From a bacterium (GTDB taxonomy: Bacteria > Planctomycetota > Planctomycetia > Kolteriales > Kolteriaceae): 64,000 bases of DNA. The notes beneath the pieces were generated by a model. It ran no database searches. It worked only from the letters and a program-made list of their open reading frames with translations, and had not been told where the DNA came from. Both the position numbers and the translations under genes were made by a program. The stretch covers positions 62,001 through 126,000 of the forward strand of contig JAIELF010000040.1 in the NCBI GenBank assembly GCA_019753235.1. Reading direction: 5' to 3'. Position 1 is the stretch's first letter; every line of letters starts with the position of its first letter. Below, piece by piece: positions 19,363-28,477 of the stretch.

Positions 19363-20610
19363 TCATGCCGCTCGTGGAGGTCGCCGATTCTTCGCGATGT
19401 CGCGAGATGACTCCAACATCTGCTGGGCCAGATCCGCCGCCCGATGGACCGCGCCGGCCGAGCCGAGAATCGGTTGAATCTCCGAGAGGTGTTGGAGCAC
19501 GCCGGCGCGTCGTTCATCATTCTGAAGCAACGGCCATGCCGCCTCGCAGATTCCTTCGGGCGTGACCTCGTGGTTGCGAAGTTCGGGAAGAACCGCACGT
19601 CTCAGCAGAACGTTCGGCAACGAAAAGTACGGGTGTTGCGATCGCGGCAAGAAAGTTCGCTGAACCAGATTATCGATTACGCTCCGCAGGCGATACATTG
19701 CCACGGAAGGGACACCTAGGAGAGCTGCCTCCAGTGTGACCGTTCCCGAGCATGCCAAGGCGAGATGCGATTCTGAGAGCAAGGCATAGGTTTGGCGGTA
19801 GCGAGTTTCGACGGCGAGACTTGTCCGCTTGAGCTCCTCATCAATGATTCGCTCCGCGAGCGGGTTGGCAACACCAACCACAAAGCGAGCATGCGGCAAT
19901 CGCTGTTGAATCAGGGATGCTGCTTCAAGCATAGGACGAAGCAACTCCGTTACTTCCTGTCGCCGACTTCCAGGGAAAAGGCTGATGAGGGGATCTTCCG
20001 GAACGGTCTCGCTGGCGGTGGGCCAGCGTTCCACGAGGTCGATGATGGGATGGCCGATCCAACGAGCTTCGATCCCGCACTGCCGATAGTCTTCGATCTG
20101 CGAGGGGAAGATCGCCGCGACCTCGGGCCGAGCCTTTCGTACTCCGCTCCATTCGAAAGACCAGACGCTCCAGGTCTCGGGCGGGACGTAGTAAAGAACC
20201 GGAATGCGGTGCCTGCGCGCGATAGAGAGGATTCGAAAGTTGATGCCGGCGTTGTCGACGAGAATCGCGAGATCGGGAGGTCGCGATTTAAACTCGCGGT
20301 CGATTTGACGAAGTGTTTGGAAGACCCTCCACCCGGACCGGAGGAACATTCCGATGCCTTGCGCGGTCCCGATCGTGCTCCATGGCGTGCTGTCGCCGAG
20401 CATCGTGGCGCCAGCGTCGCGAAGTGGTTCGCCTCCGACGGCGATGGTCTCTTCCATCAATCCTCGCCGAGTGAGCTCGGCCAATAGCGGCGCCGTCAGT
20501 ACATCGGCGGAGCTACAGCCTGTCGAGATAAACAGGCGACGAGCCGTCGGCGGAGCCCAAGCCTTTTTTCCCTGGGTCGTCGGCGTCAACGTTGATTTCG
20601 TTACGCGCAC
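19363..20610 (-). CDS. lpxB: Lipid-A-disaccharide synthase
   Basis: 415 residues, GT19 family. It joins UDP-diacylglucosamine and lipid X. Recognisable parts are LYYVPPETWSVWSFEW, GIEARWIGHPIIDL, LISLFPGSRRQEV, ALACSGTVTLEAALLGVPSVAMYR and LPNVLL. Near the N terminus the usual G-E-x-S-x-D motif is replaced by STGCSSADV, an unusual change. The start at 20610 overlaps the 3' end of lpxD by ten bases. A gap of 170 bases separates it from the ABC exporter gene. Confidence 0.88.
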   Translation of the reverse strand: MRVTKSTLTPTTQGKKAWAPPTARRLFISTGCSSADVLTAPLLAELTRRGLMEETIAVGGEPLRDAGATMLGDSTPWSTIGTAQGIGMFLRSGWRVFQTLRQIDREFKSRPPDLAILVDNAGINFRILSIARRHRIPVLYYVPPETWSVWSFEWSGVRKARPEVAAIFPSQIEDYRQCGIEARWIGHPIIDLVERWPTASETVPEDPLISLFPGSRRQEVTELLRPMLEAASLIQQRLPHARFVVGVANPLAERIIDEELKRTSLAVETRYRQTYALLSESHLALACSGTVTLEAALLGVPSVAMYRLRSVIDNLVQRTFLPRSQHPYFSLPNVLLRRAVLPELRNHEVTPEGICEAAWPLLQNDERRAGVLQHLSEIQPILGSAGAVHRAADLAQQMLESSRDIAKNRRPPRAA

Positions 20611-21647
20611 TTTCGATCACTCCCGGCCGATGATTCCTGCTTCTTTCGCCATTCCCGAAACTCGCGTAGCAGCGCCGGGAGTTTGGCCAGGGCCGCCTGT
20701 TCGACGGCAAACTCCTTGATTCCTCTGGCCGGTACACCGATGACGCGTTCGCCGCTATCGATGTCGCGGTGGATGCCTGCATAGGCCAGCAGCAGCGCGC
20801 CGTCGCCGATCTTGACATGGTCGGCAATACCGACCTTTCCCGCCATCCAAACCATGTCGCCGGTCTTGCACGAACCACTGATACCAACCTGGGCAGCCAA
20901 GATATTGCGAGGTCCTATCTGACAGTTATGGCCGATCATCACCTGATTGTCGATTTTCGTGCTCATGCCTATGGTTGTTGAGCCGATCGTCGCGCGGTCG
21001 ATGGTGCTGTTGGCGCCGATCTCGCAATCACTGGCGACATCGAGCACACCCAATTGAGGAACCTTGGTATGGACGGGATGATTCGGTTTGTAACCAAATC
21101 CGTCGCATCCCAGAACCACTCCACTGTGAATAATGGTTCGCGCGCCGATCGAGGTGAGGGGATAAAGAACCACATGCGGATGCAGTGTGACTTCCTCTTC
21201 TAGAACGGAGTGGGCTCGGATCACCACATGCGAATGAATCACACAGCGCGGGCCGACCTTGCAATGGCCCTCGATGACGACAAACGGACCGATGGATGCC
21301 GAAGGATCGATCTGCGCAGTGGGATCGATAATGGCGGAGGGGTGAATCCCCGAACGGGGAACGGGGATGCCTGGAAGAAAGATCTCGGCAATACGAAGCA
21401 TCGCTTCGAGCGGTTGATCGACTTCGACAGTCGGTATGCCAAGAGGACCTCGGCCTCGATGGACGATGATTGCCGCGGCTGAGCAGACTTCGCCCTCGGG
21501 GAGTTTGCGATCTCTCGAGAGGAACGTGATGGAGCCTGGCTTCGCATCGTGAACGGGTGTGGCCGATTCAATGGGTGTTTGAGCAGCTTCCGGATGCAGC
21601 AGGTTACCACCGACGATGTTAACCAACTGTTCCAAGGTGTAGGTCAT
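20601..21647 (-). CDS. lpxD: UDP-3-O-acylglucosamine N-acyltransferase
   Basis: 348 residues. The enzyme adds the N-linked acyl chain to UDP-3-O-acylglucosamine in lipid A synthesis. The N-terminal uridine-binding domain (MTYTLEQLVNIVGG, GSITFLS) is followed by a left-handed beta helix of hexapeptide repeats from about 105 to 300, including the catalytic His region VLGCDGFGYKPN and IDRATIGSTTIG, KIDNQVMIGHNCQIG. A helical C terminus follows. ATG at 21647 gives the family N terminus; 34 upstream codons in frame do not match. It is the first gene of the lipid A run. Confidence 0.94.
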   Translation of the reverse strand: MTYTLEQLVNIVGGNLLHPEAAQTPIESATPVHDAKPGSITFLSRDRKLPEGEVCSAAAIIVHRGRGPLGIPTVEVDQPLEAMLRIAEIFLPGIPVPRSGIHPSAIIDPTAQIDPSASIGPFVVIEGHCKVGPRCVIHSHVVIRAHSVLEEEVTLHPHVVLYPLTSIGARTIIHSGVVLGCDGFGYKPNHPVHTKVPQLGVLDVASDCEIGANSTIDRATIGSTTIGMSTKIDNQVMIGHNCQIGPRNILAAQVGISGSCKTGDMVWMAGKVGIADHVKIGDGALLLAYAGIHRDIDSGERVIGVPARGIKEFAVEQAALAKLPALLREFREWRKKQESSAGSDRKCA

Positions 21648-21788
21648 GATTCCACATCCGCAAGAGCAGCGCGTCTGGCCGAACCCGCGCTCGGCGTCGC
21701 GCTTACTTAGTTGTTGTGAAGACTTAACGGAGGTGACAAAACGACGCAAGACGGATGAAGGAGAGCCAGAGCCGAGGGGGGAATAAAG

Positions 21789-21816
21789 AAGGCGGCCAGG
21801 AAAAGCCGGCCGCCTT
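21789..21816 (-). terminator. Rho-independent terminator after rpsG
   Basis: A nine-base-pair inverted repeat (AAGGCGGCC ... GGCCGCCTT) with a ten-base loop lies 45 bases after the rpsG stop. Read on the minus strand it is followed by CTTTATT. It would end the rpsL-rpsG transcript before lpxD. Confidence 0.65.
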
Positions 21817-21860
21817 GCGAAATTGTTGAAATGGCCTCTCGCCCCCCCTGGGGAAGCGAT

Positions 21861-22337
21861 TTAGTGGGCGAAGTGAGCGAACGCCTTGTTGGCGTCGGCC
21901 ATCTTGTGAACGTTCTCTCGCTTGGTGACGGCATCGCCTTCTCGGCGGAAAGCGGCCATCAGTTCTTCCGCCAGCTTGAGGTGCATGGGCCGACCCTTCT
22001 TGGCGCGGGCGGCTTCGATGATCCAGCGAATTGCGAGGGCAACTTGCCGTTTCGGCTCGACACGGACAGGCACCTGATACGTCGCACCGCCGACCCGCTT
22101 CGATTGAATTTCGACGGCGGGCTTCACGTGATCCAGGGCGGTCTCGAATACTTCCAGCATGTCGACCTTATCCCCCAGCTTGCGGTGGATTTCGTCGATC
22201 GCATCATAAAAGACCCGCGTGGCAGCGGTCTTTTTCCCGTCCCACATCAGGCAATTGATGAACTTCGAAACCAGTCGGCTCCCGAAACGGGGATCTGGAC
22301 GAAGTTGTTTTTCACTGGCAGTGAAGCTTAAGACCAT
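21861..22337 (-). CDS. rpsG: 30S ribosomal protein S7
   Basis: 158 residues. S7 nucleates the head of the small subunit by binding the 3' domain of 16S rRNA. Recognised by [60 protein letters not shown] and [34 protein letters not shown]. It follows rpsL by 73 bases, as in the str operon, but fusA and tuf are not downstream; a terminator and the lipid A genes follow instead. Confidence 0.97.
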   Translation of the reverse strand: MVLSFTASEKQLRPDPRFGSRLVSKFINCLMWDGKKTAATRVFYDAIDEIHRKLGDKVDMLEVFETALDHVKPAVEIQSKRVGGATYQVPVRVEPKRQVALAIRWIIEAARAKKGRPMHLKLAEELMAAFRREGDAVTKRENVHKMADANKAFAHFAH

Positions 22338-22410
22338 GGTCTCGCCGAATCCTTGTCTTAACCCGTCGACATGAAGACGTCATGACGCGACGGTTCGAAT
22401 ATGCCCAGAA

Positions 22411-22785
22411 CTACTTGTTCGACCGCTTGGCACCGTACTTCGAACGAGCCTGCTTGCGGTTGCCGACCCCTTGGGTATCGAGCACGCCGCGAACAACGTG
22501 ATAGCGAACACCGGGAAGGTCGCGGACACGACCGCCACGAACCAGCACGATCGAGTGCTCTTGCAGGTTGTGCCCTTCACCACCGATGTAAGCGGTGATT
22601 TCCTTGCCGTTGGACAAGCGAACACGCGCGATCTTTCGGAGTGCAGAGTTCGGCTTCTTCGGCGTCATTGTCTTCACTTGAAGACAAACACCCCGTTTGA
22701 AGGGACATGACTGCAACACCGGCGACTTCGAGCGTCGGCTCTGCTTGACACGCGGTTTTCGACACAGTTGATTAATCGTGGGCAT
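22411..22785 (-). CDS. rpsL: 30S ribosomal protein S12
   Basis: 124 residues. ATG at 22785 gives the universal start [12 protein letters not shown]. Decoding-centre motifs are all there: [41 protein letters not shown] and [15 protein letters not shown], with the Lys and Pro positions linked to streptomycin response in place. Nine upstream codons in frame (from 22812) are not part of the protein. First gene of a two-gene rpsL-rpsG unit. Confidence 0.97.
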   Translation of the reverse strand: MPTINQLCRKPRVKQSRRSKSPVLQSCPFKRGVCLQVKTMTPKKPNSALRKIARVRLSNGKEITAYIGGEGHNLQEHSIVLVRGGRVRDLPGVRYHVVRGVLDTQGVGNRKQARSKYGAKRSNK

Positions 22786-22831
22786 TCGCCCCGGTCCTTC
22801 CCGAAAAAACAAGGGTCACTTGGAGCTTGAC

Positions 22832-22861
22832 AATATACGAACGCCCCCAGGGGGCTGGCAA
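22832..22861 (-). promoter_or_regulatory. Candidate sigma-70 type promoter of rpsL-rpsG
   Basis: On the minus strand TTGCCA (22856-22861) and TATATT (22832-22837) are 18 bases apart and end about 46 bases before the rpsL ATG. The spacer contains the palindrome GCCCCCTGGGGGC, which might be structural. This is pattern matching only. Confidence 0.4.
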
Positions 22862-22889
22862 CAAAACCTGTTCACATTGATCGATCGAA

Positions 22890-23243
22890 TTATGGATAGG
22901 AAGCGGAAATGTGGCTGGTGATACCCCCTCGGGCTGAAAAATCGCCCCGAACGGTCGCTCGGCGAGGATGGCATGCCGTCACAAAATCATTCAAAATCTT
23001 GTTCACGACCGCCTCATAGAAGATTCCCTGCGAGCGATACCCCTGCAGGTACAGCTTCAAGGCCTTCAATTCGACGCAAGTCTTGTCTGGAACGTACTCA
23101 AAGGTGATAGTGCCGAAGTCGGGATGGCCTGTCTTCGGGCAGACGCTGGTAAACTCTGGGCAGCGGATCTCAATGACATAATCCCTTTCGGGATTTGGAT
23201 TTGAGAATGTTTCGAGAGCGGAAGTCTGCACCTGAGGATCCAT
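22890..23243 (-). CDS. queF: NADPH-dependent 7-cyano-7-deazaguanine reductase QueF
   Basis: 117 residues, the short single-domain type. It reduces preQ0 to preQ1 in queuosine synthesis. Active-site Cys sits in [14 protein letters not shown]; other family parts are [29 protein letters not shown] and the C-terminal [10 protein letters not shown]. The ATG at 23243 has GAAGGGA 6 bases upstream and is chosen over in-frame ATGs further up (23309, 23405), which would add an unrelated tail. Other que genes are not in the window. Confidence 0.93.
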   Translation of the reverse strand: MDPQVQTSALETFSNPNPERDYVIEIRCPEFTSVCPKTGHPDFGTITFEYVPDKTCVELKALKLYLQGYRSQGIFYEAVVNKILNDFVTACHPRRATVRGDFSARGGITSHISASYP

Positions 23244-23609
23244 CGGCGTCCCTTCATCGTTGTTGAAGTCCTCTTCTGTTGTAGTTGGCCGACCCCTTTT
23301 TGCCTGCATTGTCTTCGAGCCAAACTTGACAAGCCGACGCCGGCGGATGCCTCTTAAACACCAACCCGCCCTCACCCGAGATCTCATTAGGCCGGAAAAA
23401 TCCACGCGAGCTGATTTCCAATCCCGACCCGTCCCCCGATCCCTTTAGTCTCGCTCCGCCGTCACGCTATTCTCCCGACTCCGATCTATTCCGGGACTCT
23501 ATCGCCAGAATCTCGACCGATTGGCAATCCAAAGTGGGAGGGATGCCGTCCTATCCTTTGCGGATGGACGCAGAGAGAGCTTGTCCACCGGAGAGAGGAA
23601 CCGCGGGCC

Positions 23610-25937
23610 ATGATGAGATACTTCGGGGTCGCACTCATGACGACGTTGATGGCAAGGTCGCTCGTTTGGGGACAAGGCGTTCTTTTGCCCAGCGACGAGA
23701 GCCAAGCCCCCGCGAACATTGTCTATCAGCGAGTCAATGTGGTCGTGCGTGAGCAAGCTGCCCAAACTCGCGTCGAGCAAGAATTCAAGAACCACACCAG
23801 TCAGCCCATGGAAGCTGTCTACCTGTTTCCTGTACCGGTCGGGACTTCGGTCAATGATTTCGTCCTCTGGGTCGATGGTAAGAAGACTAAGGGGGAATTG
23901 ATCGATTCCAACCAAGCCCGGCAGATTTACTCGCAGATCGTCCGTCGGTTGCGCGATCCTGGCCTGCTCGAACGAATGACCGATCAGCTCTTTCGAGTTC
24001 GCGTCTTTCCGATTCCGCCGCAAGGAACGCAAAAGATCGAACTGTCCTACACCCAAGTTTTGCCCCGCGAAGGGGGCCTTGTTGAGTATCTCTACCCCAA
24101 AGCGAACATGTCGACCGCGACGGAGAAAGACTTCACGCTTCGCGTCGACATCGAGAGTTCTTCCAACGTCAAGAATGTTTATTCGCCAACGCATTCGGTC
24201 GGCATCACGCGTGAAGGGGATAAGCGAGCCATCGTCGGCTTCGAGGAATCTCCATCGATGATGAACCGCGATTTTCGACTTTTATGGTCGGTGGATGATC
24301 GGGAAATCGGTCTCTCTTATTTGCCCTTCCGAGACTCGGCAAACGACGACGGTTACCTGTTGCTGCTTCTCTCGCCCAGCGAGTCGCTTTCCTCGGCCAC
24401 TCGCGTACCGAGAGACGTTGTCTTCGTGGTGGATACCTCGGGGAGCATGGCTGGCCCGAAGATGGAACAAGCCAAAAAAGCTCTCCAGCATTGCATCAGC
24501 CGCTTGGATCCGAACGACCGGTTCAATGTTGTCCGCTTTGCGACAACGGCGGAGCCTTGGGAAAAAGAACTCACTGTCGGTACGCCAGAAAAGAAATCGC
24601 TCGCGGGGGATTGGGTCAGCAAGTTCGAGCCGACGGGCGGGACAGCAATTGCTGCCGCTCTTGAATTGGCGTTGACGTTTCGTTCGGGGGATGGTCGCTC
24701 ACTCGCCGTGGTATTCCTGACCGATGGCCAACCCACGATCGGCCTAACCGATACTCCTTCTATCCTCGCGATCGCGGACAAGAATCGTGATCGGGAGGCC
24801 GTTCGCTTGTTTCTCTTCGGCGTGGGGGATGACGTCAACGCTCCGCTGCTCGATCAACTTGCAGATCGAACGAAGGGGACGACGACTTATGTTCGACCGA
24901 GCGAGAATCTGGAAGTCAAAGTATCGAGCTTTTTCGACAAGATCAGTCATCCGGTCCTCACCAACTTGAAGCTGCAACTCGGCAATTCATCGATGGTGCT
25001 GAAAGAGGTTTTTCCGCCTCAGCTTCCGGACCTTTTTCATGGCAGCCAATTGGTCGTGTTTGCTCGGTATTCGGGCGCAGGTCCGACCAGCATCGAACTG
25101 CAAGGTTCGTTGGGAAGCGATTTCAAAACTCTTCGGCAAGAGATGACGCTTCCTGCCGAGCCGACCGCCGGGGGGAATAAGATGGACTTCGTGGCATCTC
25201 TCTGGGGTCAGCGAAAGGTCGGCTTCCTTCTCGATCAGATTCGGATACAGGGGGAGAACAAAGAACTGATCGACGAAGTGACCAGGGTCGCCAAGAAGTT
25301 CGGCATCGTGACCCCTTACACTAGCTATTTGATTGCCCCCGATGAAAAGAGTCCCCCCGTGGCGGGTATTCCACCTCGGCCCATGAGTCCCATCCTACCT
25401 CGTTTCGGGTTCGGGAATTTAGGGTTCGGGAATTCATCGTCGATCGATACCAGTTCCGCCAGGGGTCCCAAGATGTCGGCCGGCGGCCTTGGTGGCGGCG
25501 GAGGCTTTGGGCGAGATGGCAGTAACACCGTTCCATTCGAGTTTGACATGAAGGATCAGCCACTTCCTACCGAGGCCGGCCGAGAACTAAAGGAGGAAAG
25601 CGGGGCGCTCGCCATCGATGTGGCCCAAGCGATTCAAGAGATGAAGCAAGCCGAGCGCACCTTCGAGCAGTCCAAGCGAGTTGGTGGCCGATCGTTTGTT
25701 CTGGTGCGCGGAGTCTGGGTCGAGGAAGGGCTTGATCCGAAGAAAGAAATCCTCCGCGTGCAGTTTCTCAGCGACGCTTACTTCGAAATCGCCAGCGCCA
25801 GCATACCTCTGCGAGGAATCCTGGCTCTGGGATCGCGGGTGGTCTTCATGGGAGACAACGGCCAGGCGGTTTCGATCGAGGCGAGTGGCCTTGTTTCGCT
25901 TTCGGACGATCACCGGCGGCAGATCCTGGGGCCATGA
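23610..25937 (+). CDS. VIT and von Willebrand factor A domain protein, secreted
   Basis: 775 residues with an N-terminal signal-like helix (to about residue 22). A VIT (inter-alpha-trypsin inhibitor) domain spans about 30-160, with RVEQEFKNHTSQPMEAVYLFPVP. A vWA domain (about 270-440) has an intact metal site: DTSGSM, later a Thr in PTGGTAI and FLTDGQPT. The C-terminal 200 residues include a Pro/Gly-rich linker with GGLGGGGGFG and then a small beta-rich region. Such proteins act at the cell surface in adhesion or assembly; the partner is unknown. A TPR protein gene follows by 115 bases. Confidence 0.9.
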   Translation: MMRYFGVALMTTLMARSLVWGQGVLLPSDESQAPANIVYQRVNVVVREQAAQTRVEQEFKNHTSQPMEAVYLFPVPVGTSVNDFVLWVDGKKTKGELIDSNQARQIYSQIVRRLRDPGLLERMTDQLFRVRVFPIPPQGTQKIELSYTQVLPREGGLVEYLYPKANMSTATEKDFTLRVDIESSSNVKNVYSPTHSVGITREGDKRAIVGFEESPSMMNRDFRLLWSVDDREIGLSYLPFRDSANDDGYLLLLLSPSESLSSATRVPRDVVFVVDTSGSMAGPKMEQAKKALQHCISRLDPNDRFNVVRFATTAEPWEKELTVGTPEKKSLAGDWVSKFEPTGGTAIAAALELALTFRSGDGRSLAVVFLTDGQPTIGLTDTPSILAIADKNRDREAVRLFLFGVGDDVNAPLLDQLADRTKGTTTYVRPSENLEVKVSSFFDKISHPVLTNLKLQLGNSSMVLKEVFPPQLPDLFHGSQLVVFARYSGAGPTSIELQGSLGSDFKTLRQEMTLPAEPTAGGNKMDFVASLWGQRKVGFLLDQIRIQGENKELIDEVTRVAKKFGIVTPYTSYLIAPDEKSPPVAGIPPRPMSPILPRFGFGNLGFGNSSSIDTSSARGPKMSAGGLGGGGGFGRDGSNTVPFEFDMKDQPLPTEAGRELKEESGALAIDVAQAIQEMKQAERTFEQSKRVGGRSFVLVRGVWVEEGLDPKKEILRVQFLSDAYFEIASASIPLRGILALGSRVVFMGDNGQAVSIEASGLVSLSDDHRRQILGP

Positions 25938-26052
25938 ACCACCGGCGAGATTTGTAACCACGAATGGGATTGATTTACAGATGGAATAGGACGACAATCA
26001 TATTGGATAGACCGTCGGCTCCGGTGATGTCCCAACGAAAGGATTACCGATT

Positions 26053-27138
26053 ATGAGTCGGCTCGTTCTCGCGTCTCTTCTTTTGCTGCTATTGATCAGC
26101 GACGGTCAGGCCCAATCGGAGCCTCGACTGGGTGGTGCCGCTCCCGGTATCGGCATCCAACAAGGTATTCCCGAAGCGAGGTTCAGTTCCCCCCCCCGTC
26201 CGCCAGAATCGGCCCCGCCGATGGCTCTTCCCGCTCCGTTGCCGGCCCCGGTGACACCCCCGGGCCCGACGACGCCGAACGATGGGAATACCACGGTGAT
26301 CATCAATCCGGGTGGCGTTTGCAATAACCCCTGGGGAAATGGTTTCGGATGGAACCAAAATCGAGCGAACAACTATCTCGGCTACTCTTACGGCGGTTGG
26401 GGGAATACAGGCTACGGGTATCAACAGGGTTATTATCAAGGGGCGGTCGATCGAGAGAATCAGCTTCTTCGCGAGGAAATGCTTCGACAGCGTTGGCAGT
26501 TCGAACAACAAGCCGCTCGCCAGGCACAAGAACAGCAAGCGAATCAGCCGGACGAGCCCGCCCGTTCTAGTGCAAAGGAACGTGTGGAAAGAAACCGGGC
26601 GGAGGCATCTCTTCGGAGCGGCATGCGTCATTTCCAAAAGGGTTCGTACTTGCAAGCAGCCCAGAAATTCGAGCAAGCCCGGGTGTTGCCGAAAGCGTCG
26701 GCACTTTTTCTGGCAGGACAAGCCTACATCGCGGCGGGTCATTTCGATCGCGCGATCGCTTCCATCAAGGCCGGCATCGAACAGAATCCCGATTGGCCCT
26801 CGGCAGAGATCGACCTGGGGACACTTTACACCGATCGAGACGATCTCGTCGAGCATATGGGGATGCTTGCTCGACAGATCAAACAACGGCCCAAAGATGC
26901 AGACCTGCTCTTTCTGCTCGGCTTCGAACTTTTGGGCATCGGCGAACGAGATAAAGCCCGCGCTCTGATCGATCAGGCAGTCAAGCTTTCCTCCGACGAT
27001 CGCCACCTCAAGCCCTTTGTCGATTTCTTCGCCTCCCTCGAAGAGGCCGAATCTGAGCCAAAGAAAGAGACCGCACGAGGAAGCGACATCCCTGTTCCCG
27101 AGTTTCTGCAGAACCTCGCCGGCGAAAGACGATCGTAA
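26053..27138 (+). CDS. Secreted TPR-repeat protein
   Basis: 361 residues. ATG at 26053 with AAGGA upstream. A signal peptide (about 1-21, ending SDGQAQ) is followed by a Pro-rich segment and an Asn/Tyr/Gly-rich stretch around residues 80-130. Then comes a charged coiled-coil-like part with many Gln and Ala, and three to four TPR-like helical repeats from about 185 to 320 (GSYLQAAQKFEQA, AGHFDRAIASIKAG, PDWPSAEIDLGTLY). Likely periplasmic or surface located, with a protein-binding role. It follows the VIT-vWA gene and may work with it. Confidence 0.8.
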   Translation: MSRLVLASLLLLLLISDGQAQSEPRLGGAAPGIGIQQGIPEARFSSPPRPPESAPPMALPAPLPAPVTPPGPTTPNDGNTTVIINPGGVCNNPWGNGFGWNQNRANNYLGYSYGGWGNTGYGYQQGYYQGAVDRENQLLREEMLRQRWQFEQQAARQAQEQQANQPDEPARSSAKERVERNRAEASLRSGMRHFQKGSYLQAAQKFEQARVLPKASALFLAGQAYIAAGHFDRAIASIKAGIEQNPDWPSAEIDLGTLYTDRDDLVEHMGMLARQIKQRPKDADLLFLLGFELLGIGERDKARALIDQAVKLSSDDRHLKPFVDFFASLEEAESEPKKETARGSDIPVPEFLQNLAGERRS

Positions 27139-27466
27139 GTCTCGTTAATCACGAACCGTCAACAGTCTCATGAAGCATTCGCCGGCCCCATGCAACTCGG
27201 TAAACAGCTTGCGTCCGTTGTCAATCGGGCTCGATCTCCCGGATACAGACTGTCCATCTCGCGATTCGTCACGCTGAGGAGATCCCTGACGCGTCGTCGG
27301 ATGACAGGCTGACCGCGGCATTCATCTCGCACTCGAAAACGCCTGTTCATGCTCCCGTTAAGGCAGGCTAGGTTGAGCACTTTCATCACCTGCTGGCTCG
27401 ATCCCGTATAAAACGCCCCGCAACAGGATCGATTGTGCTGTGGTATTGGTGGGGAGTGTCAGTCGA
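27139..27466. other. Intergenic stretch without a supported gene
   Basis: 330 bases between the TPR gene and the ABC exporter operon. The one short minus-strand frame has no family likeness. The region presumably carries the exporter promoter; no clear box pair was identified. Confidence 0.4.
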
Positions 27467-28477
27467 ATGCCGATAGTGGAGGTGAACGATCTCGCCAAGA
27501 CTTATCGCGTGGCGCAGAAGAAAAAGGTTGGTGTTCTCGGCTCGCTCCAACAGTTGTTCTCACCCGAGTATAAGACTGTTTCGGCTGTTCAGGGGCTCTC
27601 GTTTCAGATCGACGAAGGAGAGATGGTCGCGTTTCTTGGACCCAACGGTGCGGGCAAGACCACCACGCTCAAAATGCTATCAGGTCTGATTTATCCGACG
27701 GCCGGGACCGCCCGCGTGATGACATTCGTTCCATGGGAAAGGCGAGACGATTATCGCCGACAGTTTTCGCTTGTGATGGGCCAAAAAAATCAGCTTTGGT
27801 GGGACCTGCCTGCCAGAGAATCTTTCCGACTACATCGCGATATCTACGGACTCGATCCAAGTTTTTTCACGAAGACGCACGACTCGCTCGTCGAACTCTT
27901 GCGGGTTTCTCATCTGATCGACCAGCCGGTCCGCGAACTCTCGCTGGGCGAGCGAATGAAGATGGAACTGGTCGCCGCCCTTCTCCATCAGCCGCGCGTT
28001 TTGTTTCTCGATGAGCCGACCATCGGTCTCGATGTGGTTGCTCAGACACAGATTCGCGATTTCCTTCGCGAGCATAATCGGGAACGCGGAGTGACAACGC
28101 TTTTGACGAGTCACTATATGCGCGATGTCGAAAGCCTGTGCCGTCGCGCGATCATCATCAATCATGGTCGACTTATTTATGACGGTACTCTCGACGGGAT
28201 CGTCGCGAAGTTTACGCGATTCAAAACCGTCAAGCTGCAGTTCGCCGGCGAGGTTCCGACCGACTTGGCCGCGTATGCTCCGGTTCATGATAGTCGGGGG
28301 TCCACGGCGTACTTACGGCTCGAACGAAACCAGGTTGCCAGCATTCTCGCCCAGATTCTTGACCGCTACGCTGTCGATGATGTGACCGTGGACGAAGTTC
28401 CACTCGAAGAGGTGATTGCCGACTTCTTTCAGTCAGCCGATCAAGCGGCGTCCCTCTTACCAAGGACGGCTTCATGA
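27467..28477 (+). CDS. ABC-2 type exporter, ATP-binding protein (COG4586-like)
   Basis: 336 residues. ATG at 27467 with GGGGAG ten bases upstream. Walker A is GPNGAGKTTT, signature SLGERMKMELVAALL (a SLGER variant of LSGGQ), Walker B VLFLDEPTIGLD, switch His in LLTSHYM. A GQKNQLWWDLP segment after the Q-loop is typical of the COG4586 group, which pairs with COG4587 and COG3694 permeases. The C-terminal 100 residues are an accessory domain. The stop overlaps the first permease start (ATGA). Confidence 0.92.
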   Translation: MPIVEVNDLAKTYRVAQKKKVGVLGSLQQLFSPEYKTVSAVQGLSFQIDEGEMVAFLGPNGAGKTTTLKMLSGLIYPTAGTARVMTFVPWERRDDYRRQFSLVMGQKNQLWWDLPARESFRLHRDIYGLDPSFFTKTHDSLVELLRVSHLIDQPVRELSLGERMKMELVAALLHQPRVLFLDEPTIGLDVVAQTQIRDFLREHNRERGVTTLLTSHYMRDVESLCRRAIIINHGRLIYDGTLDGIVAKFTRFKTVKLQFAGEVPTDLAAYAPVHDSRGSTAYLRLERNQVASILAQILDRYAVDDVTVDEVPLEEVIADFFQSADQAASLLPRTAS

